Under the pieces are notes generated by a model, which was not told the DNA's origin, ran no database searches, and saw only the letters and a list, made by a program, of their open reading frames with translations. Positions 26,400-36,123 of a DNA stretch of 64,000 bases are shown piece after piece. The stretch's first letter is position 1; each line of letters starts with the position of its first letter. The position numbers and the translations under genes were made by a program. The stretch comes from Sinomonas humi (GTDB lineage Bacteria; Actinomycetota; Actinomycetes; Actinomycetales; Micrococcaceae): NCBI RefSeq assembly GCF_000802235.1, contig NZ_JTDL01000016.1, positions 1 to 64,000 of the forward strand, given 5' to 3'.

Positions 26400-27647
26400 A
26401 TGATCGAGCTCCTGAGCACGCTGCCCTCGTGGCAGCCAGCGATGCGCGGGGAACGCTGCGCCGTCGCGACCGTGGTGTCCGTGACGGGCTCGGCGCCGCG
26501 ACCGATTGGGACGACCATGCTCGTCGCAGCGCCCGGACTCGCCCCCGGCGACACCGCGCCACGGGTCCTCGGCAGCCTCTCCGGCGGGTGCGTCGAGGGC
26601 GCGGTCGTGGCGGCGGCACTTGACGTCATTGACGACGGCACCGCCAGGCTCGAGCGCTTCGGCTACTCCGCCGACGACGCGTTCGCCGCCGGTCTCACGT
26701 GCGGGGGCGAACTCGAGGTTCACCTCGAGCCCATCTCGGCCGACGCCCTGGCCGAGCTCGCCCGCTGCACCCAGCCGGCCGCCGTCGTCCGTCGCCTTCG
26801 GGGGCCCGGAGAGCGAACGGACGACGACGCCGCCCGGCAGGTCATCCTCGTCGGCACTCCCGCGGACTCCGCGAAGCTTGCCGCCGCTCTCGGCCCGCTT
26901 TTCGCCCCCGGTTCAAGGGAGGCCTCCCGCGCGGTCGGGCTCGTGGCGCGGGTCCTCGCGCAGGGGGTCACCGCTGTCGTCACCGTCGAACCGGACGCTG
27001 GATGCTCGCCCGATTCCGAACCCATCCGCCTCCTCGTCGAGAGCCGCCTGCCGGCCCCGCGGCTCATCGTCGTCGGCGCCAACGATTTCGGCGCCGCACT
27101 CGTCCCGGCCGCGAAGCTCCTCGGCTACCGTGTGACCCTCGTGGATGCCCGCCAGACGTTCGCGGAGCAGGAGCGGTTCGCCGGGGCGGACGAGATCGCC
27201 GTCGCGTGGCCGCACGCGTACCTCGCGGCAGAGGCAGCTGCGGGTCGCCTCGATGCCCGAACGGCCCTGTGCGTGGTGAGCCACGACCCCAAGTTCGACA
27301 TCCCGCTCCTCGACGCCGCGCTCCGCCTGAACCTCGCCTACGTGGGCGCCATGGGCTCGCGCCGGAGCCACGAGCAGCGCATCGCGTCCCTGCTCGAGGC
27401 CGGTCACGGCCCGCTGGACCTCGCACGGCTGCGCTCCCCGATTGGGCTCGACCTCGGGGCGGTCACGCCGGCCGAGGTCGCGGTCTCGATTCTCGCCGAG
27501 CTCATCCGGTCGCGGAATCCCGCCGCGAGCGGGGCGCCGCTGCGGGAAGGCAGCGGACGGATCCACGGCCTTCAACCGTCACCTCCCGTCGGTGTTGACC
27601 CGCGGGACGTGACTCTTGGATGGGAAAGCGAGCCGTCATGGACATGA
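26400..27647 (+). CDS. xdhC: XdhC-family molybdenum cofactor insertion chaperone
   Basis: The 415-residue protein binds molybdenum cofactor and inserts it, with sulfuration, into xanthine dehydrogenase. The N-terminal domain has VTGSAPRPIGTTMLV (residues 30-45) and GSLSGGCVEGAVV (near 61). The C-terminal Rossmann domain starts LIVVGANDFGAALV (near 223), with SHDPKFDIPLL and YVGAMGSRRSHEQR following. Family length is about 300-380. The last 25 residues (from GLQPSPPVGVDPRDV) are encoded by an embedded family 2 repeat, so the native C-terminus probably lies earlier. The stop overlaps the start region of the FAD subunit gene. Confidence 0.9.
   Translation: MIELLSTLPSWQPAMRGERCAVATVVSVTGSAPRPIGTTMLVAAPGLAPGDTAPRVLGSLSGGCVEGAVVAAALDVIDDGTARLERFGYSADDAFAAGLTCGGELEVHLEPISADALAELARCTQPAAVVRRLRGPGERTDDDAARQVILVGTPADSAKLAAALGPLFAPGSREASRAVGLVARVLAQGVTAVVTVEPDAGCSPDSEPIRLLVESRLPAPRLIVVGANDFGAALVPAAKLLGYRVTLVDARQTFAEQERFAGADEIAVAWPHAYLAAEAAAGRLDARTALCVVSHDPKFDIPLLDAALRLNLAYVGAMGSRRSHEQRIASLLEAGHGPLDLARLRSPIGLDLGAVTPAEVAVSILAELIRSRNPAASGAPLREGSGRIHGLQPSPPVGVDPRDVTLGWESEPSWT
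27571..27620. repeat. Family 2 inverted pair inside the xdhC 3' end
   Basis: CAACCGTCACCTCCCGTC on the left and CGCGGGACGTGACTC on the right are two opposing half-units of the 32-bp family described near 23645. It is inside the coding sequence of xdhC and encodes its unusual tail. Confidence 0.7.
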
Positions 27648-28474
27648 ACACGATCGAGGCTCTCGTCCCGACAGCGGACCCGGCAGAGTGGCGCGAAGGG
27701 GACGCCTGGCTCGCAGGAGGAACCGTGCTTTTCTCCTACGGGAGCCAGACGCTGAAGCGGCTCCTCGACCTCACCTCAGCCGGGTGGGAACCGGTCGAGG
27801 AGGACGACGGCGGGCTCACCTTCGCCGCGACGTGCACCATCGCGCGGCTCTGGGAAGTCGGGGACCCGGCAGGGGCGACGGTGGCGCGCTGGCCGGGGCT
27901 CGGCGTCGTCCGCTCGTGCTGCGACGCGTTCGTGGCCTCCTTCAAGATCTGGAACCTCTCGACTATCGGCGGCAACATCGCGACCTCGCTCCCTGCGGGG
28001 CCGATGACATCGCTCTGCGCGGGGCTCGACGGCGTGGCGACCCTCTGGAGCGCGCGGGGCACGCGGCAACTGCCCGTCGCGGAGCTCGTCACGGGAGACG
28101 GCCGCAATGCGCTCGCGCCCGGGGAACTCATCCGCTCGATCCATCTGCCAGCCCACGCACTCTTGGCCCGCACCGCGTTCCGCCGCCTCTCGCTCAGCAA
28201 CCTGGGACGCTCGGGCGTGCTGCTCATCGCGCGGCGAGACCAGGACGGCCGCTTCGTCCTGACCGTGACCGCGTCGACCAAGCGCCCCGTTCAGCTCCGG
28301 TTCGGGGCCGAGGCGCTTCCAGACCACGCGGTTCTCGCCGCGGCCCTCGACGACGCAATCCCCGAAACCCTCTACCACGACGACATCCACGGCCTGCCCG
28401 CGTGGCGCCGCGACATGACCTACCGGCTCGCCGAAGAACTGCGGGCGGAGCTGCTGGGGCAGGAAGGAGCCTGA
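27638..28474 (+). CDS. Xanthine dehydrogenase FAD-binding subunit
   Basis: The 278-residue subunit of the CoxM/YgfM type carries FAD in the electron path of xanthine dehydrogenase. AWLAGGTVLFSYG is the flavin-binding start (near residue 20) and KIWNLSTIGGNIATSLPAGPM (near 100) is the second signature. It is a little short compared with 290-300. The start at MDMNTIEAL follows a weak AAAGCGAG. It is one base from the next gene, a fusion of the other two subunits, giving the order XdhC, FAD subunit, iron-sulfur plus molybdenum subunit. Confidence 0.88.
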   Translation: MDMNTIEALVPTADPAEWREGDAWLAGGTVLFSYGSQTLKRLLDLTSAGWEPVEEDDGGLTFAATCTIARLWEVGDPAGATVARWPGLGVVRSCCDAFVASFKIWNLSTIGGNIATSLPAGPMTSLCAGLDGVATLWSARGTRQLPVAELVTGDGRNALAPGELIRSIHLPAHALLARTAFRRLSLSNLGRSGVLLIARRDQDGRFVLTVTASTKRPVQLRFGAEALPDHAVLAAALDDAIPETLYHDDIHGLPAWRRDMTYRLAEELRAELLGQEGA

Positions 28475-28475
28475 C

Positions 28476-31304
28476 ATGGCCATCGAGATCAACGGGACGC
28501 GCGCCGACGCAGCGCCCCGACCTGGCCAGTGCCTGCGTACCTTCCTCCGCGAACAGGGCGCCCTCGGGGTCAAGAAGGGCTGCGACGCCGGTGACTGCGG
28601 CGCGTGCACGGTTCACGTCGATGGCGTCCCGGTCCATTCGTGCCTCTACCCTGCGCAGCGGGCCGAGGGTCACGAGGTCACGACGATCGAGGGGCTCGCG
28701 GCGACCTGCTCGGGCGGCGCAGATGGGCTCCACCCGATGCAGCGCCAGTTCGTCGACGCCCAGGGCTTCCAGTGCGGCTTCTGCACGGCCGGCATGGTGA
28801 TGACGGCGGCGACGTTCGACGGCGCTCAGCTCGCCAACCTGCCGAGGAATCTCAAGGGGAACCTCTGCCGGTGCACCGGCTACGCGGCGATCGAAGCTGC
28901 CGTCACCGGCGTCGGCCAAGGCGGGCCCAGCGACGGGCGGATGGGCGAGGACGTCCCGGCCCTCGCGGGGCGCCGGATCGTTTCGGGTACAGAAAAGTAC
29001 ACACTCGACGTCACCGATACCGAGGTGCCGGGCGGAGCTGCCGCACTCCTGCATCTGAAACTCGTGCGGTCGCCCCACGCCCACGCCCGCATCCGGTCGA
29101 TCGACACCTCCGCGGCGCTCGCCACGCCTGGCGTCGTCGCCGTCTTCACGTCCGACGACGCGCCGGACGTGCTCTACTCGTCGGCACAGCACGAGCTCGT
29201 CGAGGACGACCCGGACGACACTCGCCTCTTCGACACCGTGGTGCGGTTCCGCGGGCAGCGCGTCGCCGCTGTCGTGGCCGAGTCGGTCGCCGCCGCCGAA
29301 GCCGGGGTGCGCGCCGTCGTCGTCGACTACGAGGTGCTGCCCGCGGTCCTGACCCCGGAAGACGCCCTCACCCCGGGTGCGCCGCTCGTGCACGGCGAGA
29401 AGGACGCCGCGACTGCACGGATCGCCGACCCGGCGCGGAATCTCGTGGCCGAGCTTCATTCCGAGATCGGCGATGCTTCGGCTGGCCTCAACGCCGCCGA
29501 TTTCGTCTACGAGGACACCTTCCGGACACAGCGTGTCCAGCACGTCGCGCTCGAGACGCACTGCTCGATCGCCTGGACCGAGGGCGACGTGCTGGGCGGC
29601 GAGGGAACGCTCGTCGTGCGTTCCTCCACCCAAGTCCCGTTCCTCGCGCGCCGCACACTCTCCCGCATCTTCGGGCTCGCCCCCGAGCGCGTGAGAGTGC
29701 TGACCGGCCGCGTGGGCGGCGGGTTCGGCGGCAAGCAGGAGGTCCTGACCGAGGATGTCGCGGCCCTCGCCGCGCTCCGGCTCGGCCGCCCCGTCCAGCT
29801 CGAGCTCACGCGTTCCGAGCAATTCCGCGCCACCACGACTCGCCACCCCTTCACAATCCGCCTGCGCGCGGGTGCGAAGCGGGACGGGACGCTCACCGCG
29901 CTCGCGGTTGATGTCGTGACGAACACGGGCGCGTACGGCAACCATGCCCCCGGAGTGATGTTCCACGGCTGCAACGAGTCGGTGAGCGTCTACCGGTGCG
30001 CGAACAAGAAGATCGACGCGAAGGCCGTGTACACCCACACGGTCCCGGCCGGGGCGTTCCGGGGATACGGCCTGAGTCAGATGATCTTCGCGATCGAATC
30101 GGCCATGGACGAGCTCGCGGCGGGGATCGGAATGGATCCGCTCCAGTTCCGGCGGCGCAACATGGTCCACCGGGACGATCCCATGATCGCCTCGCACCCC
30201 GAACCCGAGGCAGACGTGCTGTACGGCAGCTACGGACTCGACCAGTGTGTGCGGCTCGTGGGGAAGGCACTCAAGCGCGGGCGGGAGCGGGAACGGGTGT
30301 TCGGGACGCGTCAACTCGGGCCGGAGTGGCTCGTGGGCGAGGGCACAGCGCTTTCGATGATCGACACCGTTCCTCCTCGAGGGCACTTCGCGCACTCGCG
30401 GATCGCCCTCCTGCCGGACGGCCGCTTCGGGCTCAACGTCGGGACGGCTGAATTCGGCAACGGCACGAGCACTGTGCACGCGCAGCTTGCAGCGACTGCG
30501 CTCTCGGCGGGCGCAGACGACATTGTGCTGCGGAACGCCGACACCGCCCTCACCGACCACGACACGGGTGCGTTCGGCTCAACCGGGACTGTCGTGGCAG
30601 GCAAGGCAACGCTCGCCGCCGCAGAGACCCTTTCGCGGCGAATCCTCGCCTTTGCGGCAGAGCTGACTGGCGATGATGTCGGTCTGTGCGTCCTCGCGAG
30701 GGGCGCAGTCCGCTGCGGCGGGCAGGAGCTGCCGCTCGCTGAACTGGCGAGGACTGCCGCCGAACGCGGGGTGGAACTTGCCGCGGAAGGGCGTTGGGGT
30801 GGGACGCCGCGATCGGTTGCGTTCAATGTCCACGGCTTCCGGGTCGCCGTCCACCGGGGGACAGGCGAGCTGCAGATCCTCCAGAGCGTCCAGGCTGCCG
30901 ACGCGGGCGTCGTCGTCAACCCGCGGCAGTGCCGGGGACAGGTCGAGGGCGGGATCGCCCAAGCCCTCGGCGCAGCCCTGTGGGAGAACGTGCGCGTCGA
31001 CGAGGCTGGGGAGGTCACCACGGACATCCTCCGGCAGTACCACATCCCGACTTTCGCGGACGTGCCGCGGAGCGAGGTCTATTTCGCCGAGACCTCGGAC
31101 GCGCTCGGGCCGCTCGGCGCGAAGTCGATGAGCGAGAGCCCGTTCAACCCGGTCGCGCCCGCGCTCGCCAATGCGCTCAAGGCGGCAACGGGCCTACGTT
31201 TCACCGAGCTGCCGTTCACCCGGGACCGCATCTATCTCGCGCTCAAGGAGGCCGGCCTGGCTGCACCCGTGGCACGGCCCGTGCAAAGCCCGGCTTCCGT
31301 CTGA
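28476..31304 (+). CDS. Xanthine dehydrogenase, fused 2Fe-2S and molybdenum subunits
   Basis: The 942-residue protein oxidises hypoxanthine or xanthine to urate at a molybdopterin site. The N-terminal 145 residues are an iron-sulfur domain with two clusters: [21 protein letters not shown] (near 35) and CGFCTAGM plus CRCTGY (near 105 and 132). The molybdenum part has [10 protein letters not shown] (near 415), [10 protein letters not shown] (near 520) and the catalytic glutamate context [16 protein letters not shown] (near 885). The two parts are often separate genes; here they are fused without an intervening FAD domain. ATG follows GGAAGGAGCCTGAC. Confidence 0.92.
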   Translation: MAIEINGTRADAAPRPGQCLRTFLREQGALGVKKGCDAGDCGACTVHVDGVPVHSCLYPAQRAEGHEVTTIEGLAATCSGGADGLHPMQRQFVDAQGFQCGFCTAGMVMTAATFDGAQLANLPRNLKGNLCRCTGYAAIEAAVTGVGQGGPSDGRMGEDVPALAGRRIVSGTEKYTLDVTDTEVPGGAAALLHLKLVRSPHAHARIRSIDTSAALATPGVVAVFTSDDAPDVLYSSAQHELVEDDPDDTRLFDTVVRFRGQRVAAVVAESVAAAEAGVRAVVVDYEVLPAVLTPEDALTPGAPLVHGEKDAATARIADPARNLVAELHSEIGDASAGLNAADFVYEDTFRTQRVQHVALETHCSIAWTEGDVLGGEGTLVVRSSTQVPFLARRTLSRIFGLAPERVRVLTGRVGGGFGGKQEVLTEDVAALAALRLGRPVQLELTRSEQFRATTTRHPFTIRLRAGAKRDGTLTALAVDVVTNTGAYGNHAPGVMFHGCNESVSVYRCANKKIDAKAVYTHTVPAGAFRGYGLSQMIFAIESAMDELAAGIGMDPLQFRRRNMVHRDDPMIASHPEPEADVLYGSYGLDQCVRLVGKALKRGRERERVFGTRQLGPEWLVGEGTALSMIDTVPPRGHFAHSRIALLPDGRFGLNVGTAEFGNGTSTVHAQLAATALSAGADDIVLRNADTALTDHDTGAFGSTGTVVAGKATLAAAETLSRRILAFAAELTGDDVGLCVLARGAVRCGGQELPLAELARTAAERGVELAAEGRWGGTPRSVAFNVHGFRVAVHRGTGELQILQSVQAADAGVVVNPRQCRGQVEGGIAQALGAALWENVRVDEAGEVTTDILRQYHIPTFADVPRSEVYFAETSDALGPLGAKSMSESPFNPVAPALANALKAATGLRFTELPFTRDRIYLALKEAGLAAPVARPVQSPASV

Positions 31305-31352
31305 CCTGCCGCGCCGGCTCGCCGGCTGGGCCCGCGCGCGTCCGGGTTACCG

Positions 31353-31475
31353 GCCGCTCCTCGCGCTGGCTGCTCCCGGCGCTCCCGCCCGGTTGTGACT
31401 TCCCAATCGGTCGGAAACGCGGCGCGCCGTCCCTTTTCCTCATGAGTCGGCCCCAGAAACGGGCCAGAGCGCGGC
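31353..31475 (-). repeat. Family 3 dispersed repeat (opposite orientation)
   Basis: On the minus strand it reads CTCTGGCCCGTTTC, then GATTGGGAA and CACAACCGGGCGGGAGCG, then GCTGCCAGCGCGAG-like sequence. It matches copies at 9985-10090 and 35993-36100. It lies between the xanthine dehydrogenase gene and the operator for the small gene. Confidence 0.65.
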
Positions 31476-31531
31476 GATCTCTTGACCCAGTTCCGCAGCT
31501 CCATCTACAATTTCATGTATCAGAAAAAACT

Positions 31532-31547
31532 TTTCGAATAGCGGAAA
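31532..31547 (+). promoter_or_regulatory. IclR-type operator before the 55-residue gene
   Basis: TTTCGAATAGCGGAAA fits the island consensus TTYCG-N6-YGGAWW. It is 22 bases before the start codon, in an AT-rich promoter-like stretch (CAGAAAAAACTTTTCG). Confidence 0.6.
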
Positions 31548-31569
31548 TCGAGTCCAGAAAGGGGAGGAA

Positions 31570-31737
31570 ATGCCCACCAAGGAGACCATCCAGCTCGCAC
31601 CCACGCAGGAGGCGCCGGCCGTCGAGCGCTACATCCCCCGTGAGTGGACCACCGATCCCGATTTCTCGGTCGACACCGACCGTCACGACGGCAAGCGGAG
31701 CTGGTTCACGAGGCTGCTGGGCGCTGTCGCCCGCTGA
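31570..31737 (+). CDS. Conserved-looking 55-residue protein of the purine island
   Basis: I do not recognise the family. The product starts MPTKETIQLAPTQEAPAVE, contains YIPREWTTDPDFSVDTD, and ends HDGKRSWFTRLLGAVAR, a short amphipathic cationic helix. It has its own operator-like palindrome, a GGGGAGG ribosome-binding site close to the ATG, and a strong terminator 17 bases after the stop, so it is a single-gene transcript under control of the island regulator. Acidic middle and basic helical tail suggest membrane or protein binding. A regulator, an enzyme-associated subunit or a small membrane-associated protein are open options. Confidence 0.7.
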   Translation: MPTKETIQLAPTQEAPAVERYIPREWTTDPDFSVDTDRHDGKRSWFTRLLGAVAR

Positions 31738-31754
31738 AGTCTCGCCGTCTGGCA

Positions 31755-31791
31755 GGGAAGGGCCCCGACGCCGAGCGTCGAGGCCCTTCCC
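31755..31791 (+). terminator. Terminator of the 55-residue gene
   Basis: GGGAAGGGCC and GGCCCTTCCC form the outer stem and CGACGC and GCGTCG the inner, with a three-base loop. It is followed by CTTTGCTTTC. Confidence 0.85.
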
Positions 31792-31800
31792 TTTGCTTTC

Positions 31801-31845
31801 GCCGGTCAGCTCCGCAGGGGTAAGCAGCCTGCGGAGCTGACCGGC
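31801..31845 (-). terminator. 18-bp perfect hairpin after aceE
   Basis: GCCGGTCAGCTCCGCAGG pairs perfectly with CCTGCGGAGCTGACCGGC around a nine-base loop, nine bases past the aceE stop. Together with the hairpin just upstream it insulates two convergent transcripts. Confidence 0.8.
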
Positions 31846-31853
31846 GCGACGGA

Positions 31854-34625
31854 TTAGTCGTCCGTGCTTGCGGCCGGACCCGCGTTGACGTCCAGCAGGC
31901 GGTACTTCTCGATGGCCTGCCGCGGCACGTCCGCCGGGATCTCGCCCCGTCGCGCTAGCTCTTGCAGAGCGCGGACGACGACCGACGTCGAGTCGATCTT
32001 GAAGAACCGCCGGGCCGCGGCGCGGGTGTCCGAGAACCCGAAGCCGTCGGCCCCGAGAACGGCGTAGTCCCCAGGCACGAATTGGCGGATCTGGTCGGGA
32101 ACGGCCTTCATGTAGTCCGTCACGGCCACCACCGGGCCGCGCGTGCCCGCGAGTTGCTGAGTCACGAACGGCACAGGGGCCTCCAGCTCCGGGTGCAGGA
32201 AGGCCTGCTCCTCAGCCGCGAGCCCGTCGCGGCGCAGCTCGGTCCACGAGGTCACGCTCCACACGTCCGCTCCCACGCCCCAGTCTTCGGCGAGGAGGCG
32301 CCGGGCCTCGACCGCCCAAGGCACGGCCACACCCGAAGCGAGCAGCTGCGCGCGGGGCGCATCGTCGGCGAGGCGGGAGGCGGCGCCGTCCGCGCTGTCC
32401 GCTTCGCCAAGCGGCAGGCGGTACATCCCGCGCAGCAGCCCGTCGACGTCGAGCCCCTCGGGCTCGGCAGGCTGGACGATCGGCTCGTTGTAAACCGTGA
32501 GGTAGTACATGACGTTCGGATCCCGATGGTTGCCCCCATACATCCGCTCGAGCCCCGCCCGCACGATGTGGCCGATCTCATACCCGTACGCCGGGTCGTA
32601 GGTGACCACTGCGGGATTCGTCGAAGCCAAGATGGGGGAGTGGCCGTCGGCGTGCTGGAGGCCTTCGCCGGTGAGCGTCGTGCGGCCGGCGGTCGCACCG
32701 ATGATGAAGCCGCGCGTCATCTGGTCGGCTGCCGCCCAGAACGAGTCGCCAGTGCGCTGGAAGCCGAACATCGAGTAGAAGACGTAGATCGGCACGAGCG
32801 GCTCGCCGTGCGTCGCGTAGGAGGTGCCAGCCGCCGTGAACGCCGCCACCGCGCCGGCCTCGTTGATGCCGGGGTGGATAAGCTGACCGGCGGGCGACTC
32901 CTTGTACGCGAGCACCAGGTCGCGGTCCACCGAGAGGTAGTTCTGGCCCTTCGGGTTGTAGATCTTGGCCGTGGGGAAGAACGCGTCCATGCCGAAGGTC
33001 CGGCTCTCGTCGGGCACGATCGGGACCACGCGCCGGCCGAATTCCTTGTCCCGCATGAGGTCCTTGAGCAGGCGGACGAACGCCATCGTCGTGGCCGCCT
33101 GCTGCTTTCCGGAGCCGCGGCGGGCGACGGCGTAGGCGGACGACGGCGGGAGGCTCACCTCGGTGTGCCGGTTGCGGCGCTCCGGGACTGAGCCGCCGAG
33201 GGCGCGGCGCCGGTCGAGGAGGTACTGGATCTCGGGCGCGTCCATGCCGGGGTGGTAGTAGGGCGGCCGGTACGGGTCGGCTTCGAGCTGCTCGTCGCTG
33301 ATCGGGATGCGCAGGAGGTCGCGGAAGTCCTTGAGGTCCTGGAGCGTGAGCTTCTTCATCTGGTGGGTCGCGTTCCGGCCCTCGAAGTGCGAGCCCAGCC
33401 CGTAGCCCTTGACGGTCTTCACGAGGACAACGGTCGGCTTGCCCTTGAACTCGACCGCCGACTTATATGCCGCGTAGACCTTGTGGTAGTCGTGGCCGCC
33501 GCGCTTGAGATTCCAGATCTGCTCGTCCGTCAGGTCCGCGACGAGCTCTTTCGTCTCTGGCGACTTGCCGAAGAAGTGCTCGCGGACGAAGCCGCCGTCC
33601 TCAGCCTTGTAGGTCTGGTAGTCGCCGTCGGGCGTTTCGTTCATGATGCGCACAAGGTGGCCTTCGCGGTCCTTCTGCAGGAGCGAGTCCCACTCGCGGC
33701 CCCAGACCACTTTGACCACGTTCCAGCCCGCGCCCCGGAAGAACGCCTCGAGTTCCTGCATGATCTTCCCGTTTCCGCGAACGGGACCGTCGAGGCGCTG
33801 GAGGTTGCAGTTCACCACGAACGTGAGGTTGTCGAGGCCCTCGTTGGCCGCGAGCTGGAGGAGGCCGCGGCTCTCGGGCTCGTCCATCTCGCCGTCCCCG
33901 AGGAACGCCCACACGTGCTGGTCGGAGGTGTCCTTGATGCCACGCTGGGCGAGATAGCGGTTCGACTGCGCCTGGTAGATCGCGTTCATCGGGCCGATGC
34001 CCATGGAAACCGTCGGGAATTCCCAGAAGGAGGGCATGAGTCGGGGGTGCGGATACGAGGAGAGGGAGTGGCCCTCGTGGGACTTCTCTTGGCGGAAGCC
34101 GTCGAGGTCCTCCTCGGTAAGCCGGCCTTCCATGAAGGCCCGCGCGTACATGCCGGGGGAAGCGTGGCCTTGGAAGAAGACCTGGTCCCCGCCGCCGGGG
34201 TGGTCCTTGCCACGGAAGAAGTGGTTGAAGCCGACCTCGTAGAGCGTGGCAGCCCCGGCATAGGTCGAGATGTGGCCGCCGACGCCGACCCCGGGCCGCT
34301 GCGCGCGGTGGACGAGGACAGCCGCGTTCCACCGCATCCACGCCCTGTACCTGCGTTCTGTCTCCTCGTCGCCAGGGTAGGCAGGCTCCTGGTCGGCGGG
34401 GATGGTGTTGACGTAGTCGGTCGTCGTGACCAGCGGAACGCCGACACTCTGGGCTCCCGCCCGCTGAAGGATGTTCTGCACTACGAACTGTGCCCGCTCG
34501 GTGCCCCGTTCCTGCACGAGTGAGTCGAAGGACTCGATCCACTCGGCGGTCTCCTCGGGATCATGGTCGGGGAGATGGGCGCCGAGCCCGCCGAAAAGAT
34601 GCTGGGTATGCTCTCCAGTCAACAC
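31854..34625 (-). CDS. aceE: Pyruvate dehydrogenase E1 component (AceE type)
   Basis: The 923-residue homodimeric E1 decarboxylates pyruvate on TPP and passes the acetyl group to E2. TPP motif [12 protein letters not shown] with NCN about 30 residues on (near 230-262), [19 protein letters not shown] (near 105), and [10 protein letters not shown] (near 640) identify the AceE family. The GTG at 34625 gives the common start before [12 protein letters not shown] and has AGAGG upstream. E2 and E3 genes are not nearby. The divergent region holds two operator-like palindromes, which places this aceE in the purine/glyoxylate regulon and suggests a paralogue for regenerating acetyl-CoA. Whether a second aceE exists elsewhere cannot be seen. 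Confidence 0.93.
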   Translation of the reverse strand: MLTGEHTQHLFGGLGAHLPDHDPEETAEWIESFDSLVQERGTERAQFVVQNILQRAGAQSVGVPLVTTTDYVNTIPADQEPAYPGDEETERRYRAWMRWNAAVLVHRAQRPGVGVGGHISTYAGAATLYEVGFNHFFRGKDHPGGGDQVFFQGHASPGMYARAFMEGRLTEEDLDGFRQEKSHEGHSLSSYPHPRLMPSFWEFPTVSMGIGPMNAIYQAQSNRYLAQRGIKDTSDQHVWAFLGDGEMDEPESRGLLQLAANEGLDNLTFVVNCNLQRLDGPVRGNGKIMQELEAFFRGAGWNVVKVVWGREWDSLLQKDREGHLVRIMNETPDGDYQTYKAEDGGFVREHFFGKSPETKELVADLTDEQIWNLKRGGHDYHKVYAAYKSAVEFKGKPTVVLVKTVKGYGLGSHFEGRNATHQMKKLTLQDLKDFRDLLRIPISDEQLEADPYRPPYYHPGMDAPEIQYLLDRRRALGGSVPERRNRHTEVSLPPSSAYAVARRGSGKQQAATTMAFVRLLKDLMRDKEFGRRVVPIVPDESRTFGMDAFFPTAKIYNPKGQNYLSVDRDLVLAYKESPAGQLIHPGINEAGAVAAFTAAGTSYATHGEPLVPIYVFYSMFGFQRTGDSFWAAADQMTRGFIIGATAGRTTLTGEGLQHADGHSPILASTNPAVVTYDPAYGYEIGHIVRAGLERMYGGNHRDPNVMYYLTVYNEPIVQPAEPEGLDVDGLLRGMYRLPLGEADSADGAASRLADDAPRAQLLASGVAVPWAVEARRLLAEDWGVGADVWSVTSWTELRRDGLAAEEQAFLHPELEAPVPFVTQQLAGTRGPVVAVTDYMKAVPDQIRQFVPGDYAVLGADGFGFSDTRAAARRFFKIDSTSVVVRALQELARRGEIPADVPRQAIEKYRLLDVNAGPAASTDD

Positions 34626-34717
34626 GTCGAACCTCTTTCCTGCACGCGGGGTTGCGCGCGCTCGTCCGGGGGACTTCGTTATCCACACGGATGGCTTAGG
34701 CTGCATCGCTTCCTAGA

Positions 34718-34754
34718 TTTCGTATAATGGAAACGATTTATTGCAATGTGGATT
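34718..34754. promoter_or_regulatory. Two IclR-type operators between aceE and SDR
   Basis: TTTCGTATAATGGAAA (34718-34733) and TATTGCAATGTGGATT (34739-34754) both resemble the island consensus. The second is 13/16 identical to the hyi site at 16775. TATAAT inside the first, on the plus strand, may be the -10 of the SDR gene, so repressor binding would occlude it. The arrangement is bidirectional. Confidence 0.6.
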
Positions 34755-34810
34755 AAGAGTGACGCGCGGACGTGATGCGCGTCAAGCTCAGCTCGGTTAA
34801 GGGAGGCTGT

Positions 34811-35566
34811 ATGAACGAGACCAGGCAGGTCGCCGTCGTCACCGGAGCCGGCTCGGGGATCGGCCGCGCGGTCGCGTGCAAGCTCCTCGGCGAGGGGTGG
34901 CGCGTCGCGCTGGCGGGGCGCCGCCACGAGTTGCTGGAGCAGACCGCGGACGGATTCGGCGACGCCGCGCTTCCCTTCGTTGCAGATGTCACCGAACCCG
35001 ATGCAGTCGAGCGGCTCTTCGCCGAAGTGAAGCGCCGCTGGGGACGCGTCGACGTCCTCTTCAACAATGCCGGCATGTTCGGTCCGAGCGGCGACGTCGG
35101 CGAGATCTCCCCCTCGGATTGGGACGCAGTCCTCGGAGTGAACCTCACCGGCAGCTTCCTCTGCGCCGCGGCCGCGTTCCGGGCCATGAAGGCGCAGGAG
35201 CCGAGAGGGGGCCGCATCATCAACAACGGCTCGATCTCGGCCCACAGCCCTCGGCCCAAATCGGTCGCCTACACCGCCACGAAGCACGCCATCACGGGCC
35301 TGACGAAGAGCATCGAGCTCGACGGCCGGCCTTACGGGATCACGTGCGGGCAGATAGACATCGGGAACACCCGTACGGAAATCATGGACACCCTCGGCGT
35401 GGGCGAGGGGGCGCTCCAAGCCGACGGGTCCCGCCGCGTCGAGCCGACCTTCCCCGTCGAGGAGGCCGCGAACGCCGTCTTCCTGATGGCGTCCCTCCCT
35501 CCCTCTGCGACCGTCGGCTCGCTGCTCATCACCGCGTCCGGCATGCCGCTCGTGGGGCGGGGGTAG
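34811..35566 (+). CDS. Short-chain dehydrogenase/reductase (SDR)
   Basis: The 251-residue NAD(P)-dependent oxidoreductase has [13 protein letters not shown] (near 12), NNAG (near 88), and the Ser-Tyr-Lys triad: serine in NNGSISAHS (near 142) and YTATKHA (near 157). The substrate is not deducible. The gene shares two operators with aceE, so a substrate in ureide, glyoxylate or malate metabolism is inferred, for example oxidation of ureidoglycolate. The ATG at 34811 follows GGGAGGCTGT. It ends three bases before the convergent SCP2-like gene. Confidence 0.9.
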   Translation: MNETRQVAVVTGAGSGIGRAVACKLLGEGWRVALAGRRHELLEQTADGFGDAALPFVADVTEPDAVERLFAEVKRRWGRVDVLFNNAGMFGPSGDVGEISPSDWDAVLGVNLTGSFLCAAAAFRAMKAQEPRGGRIINNGSISAHSPRPKSVAYTATKHAITGLTKSIELDGRPYGITCGQIDIGNTRTEIMDTLGVGEGALQADGSRRVEPTFPVEEAANAVFLMASLPPSATVGSLLITASGMPLVGRG

Positions 35567-35569
35567 GGA

Positions 35570-35953
35570 CTACGCGAGCGGCAGGAGCTCGCTCAGGTCC
35601 GTGCGTGTTCCGGAGGCGCTGAGCTTCCCGGACGCGAGGGCTTCAGGCCAGGCGATGCGCCCGGTTGCGAGTGAGAGCCACGTCTCCGCGTCCGATTCGA
35701 CAACATTCGGCGGCGTGCCGCGCGTGTGCCGGGGTCCTTCGATGCATTGGGCGACCCCGAACGGGGGAACACGTACTTCGACCGAGTTCCCCGGCGCGCG
35801 GGTCGCGAGTTCCTCGAGGGTGTAGCGCACGGCCGTCGCCAGCAGGGGGCGGCCCAGCTTCGTCGCTTCCCCGCCGGTCTCCTCTCGCGCCGCGAGCCAC
35901 GCAGCGATCGCCGCCCGCCCTTCATCGGCCGCGATTCTCCGTCTTGGCGGCAC
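35570..35953 (-). CDS. SCP2-like (sterol carrier family) small protein
   Basis: The 127-residue protein has a lipid-carrier-type design. AIAAWLAAREETGGE is helical, then VRYTLEELATRAPGNSVEVRVPPFGVAQC and TPPNVVESDAETWLSLATG resemble the sterol carrier 2 fold, ending KLSASGTRTDLSELLPL. In Actinobacteria such a gene usually sits by purF or asparaginase, as here. The ligand is unknown. The GTG at 35953 is preferred because GAGGAGGG lies seven bases before it. Confidence 0.8.
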   Translation of the reverse strand: MPPRRRIAADEGRAAIAAWLAAREETGGEATKLGRPLLATAVRYTLEELATRAPGNSVEVRVPPFGVAQCIEGPRHTRGTPPNVVESDAETWLSLATGRIAWPEALASGKLSASGTRTDLSELLPLA

Positions 35954-35992
35954 TTTTGTCCCTCCTCGTTCCTCTTCTGCCACGCTAGCCAG

Positions 35993-36100
35993 CCTTCCGG
36001 CCCGCTTCTCACCGTTCGTGATTCGTGTCGCTCGGCGCCACGCCGGCTCCTGAGTGATTGGGAAATCACAACCGGGCGGGAGCGCGGGCAGGAGGCTCCT
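35993..36100 (+). repeat. Family 3 dispersed repeat (same orientation as at 9985)
   Basis: Starts TTCCGGCCCGCTTC, ends GATTGGGAA, CACAACCGGGCGGGAGCG. The middle is divergent from the other copies. It lies between SCP2-like and asparaginase genes and may influence both. Confidence 0.65.
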
Positions 36101-36123
36101 CAAGGGGTTCCGGAGAGGTGCCG

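Noticed and set aside
28224-30560. A 778-residue minus-strand frame over the xanthine dehydrogenase gene
   Set aside because: It lies opposite a confirmed gene, has no recognisable domain and only reflects third-position GC.
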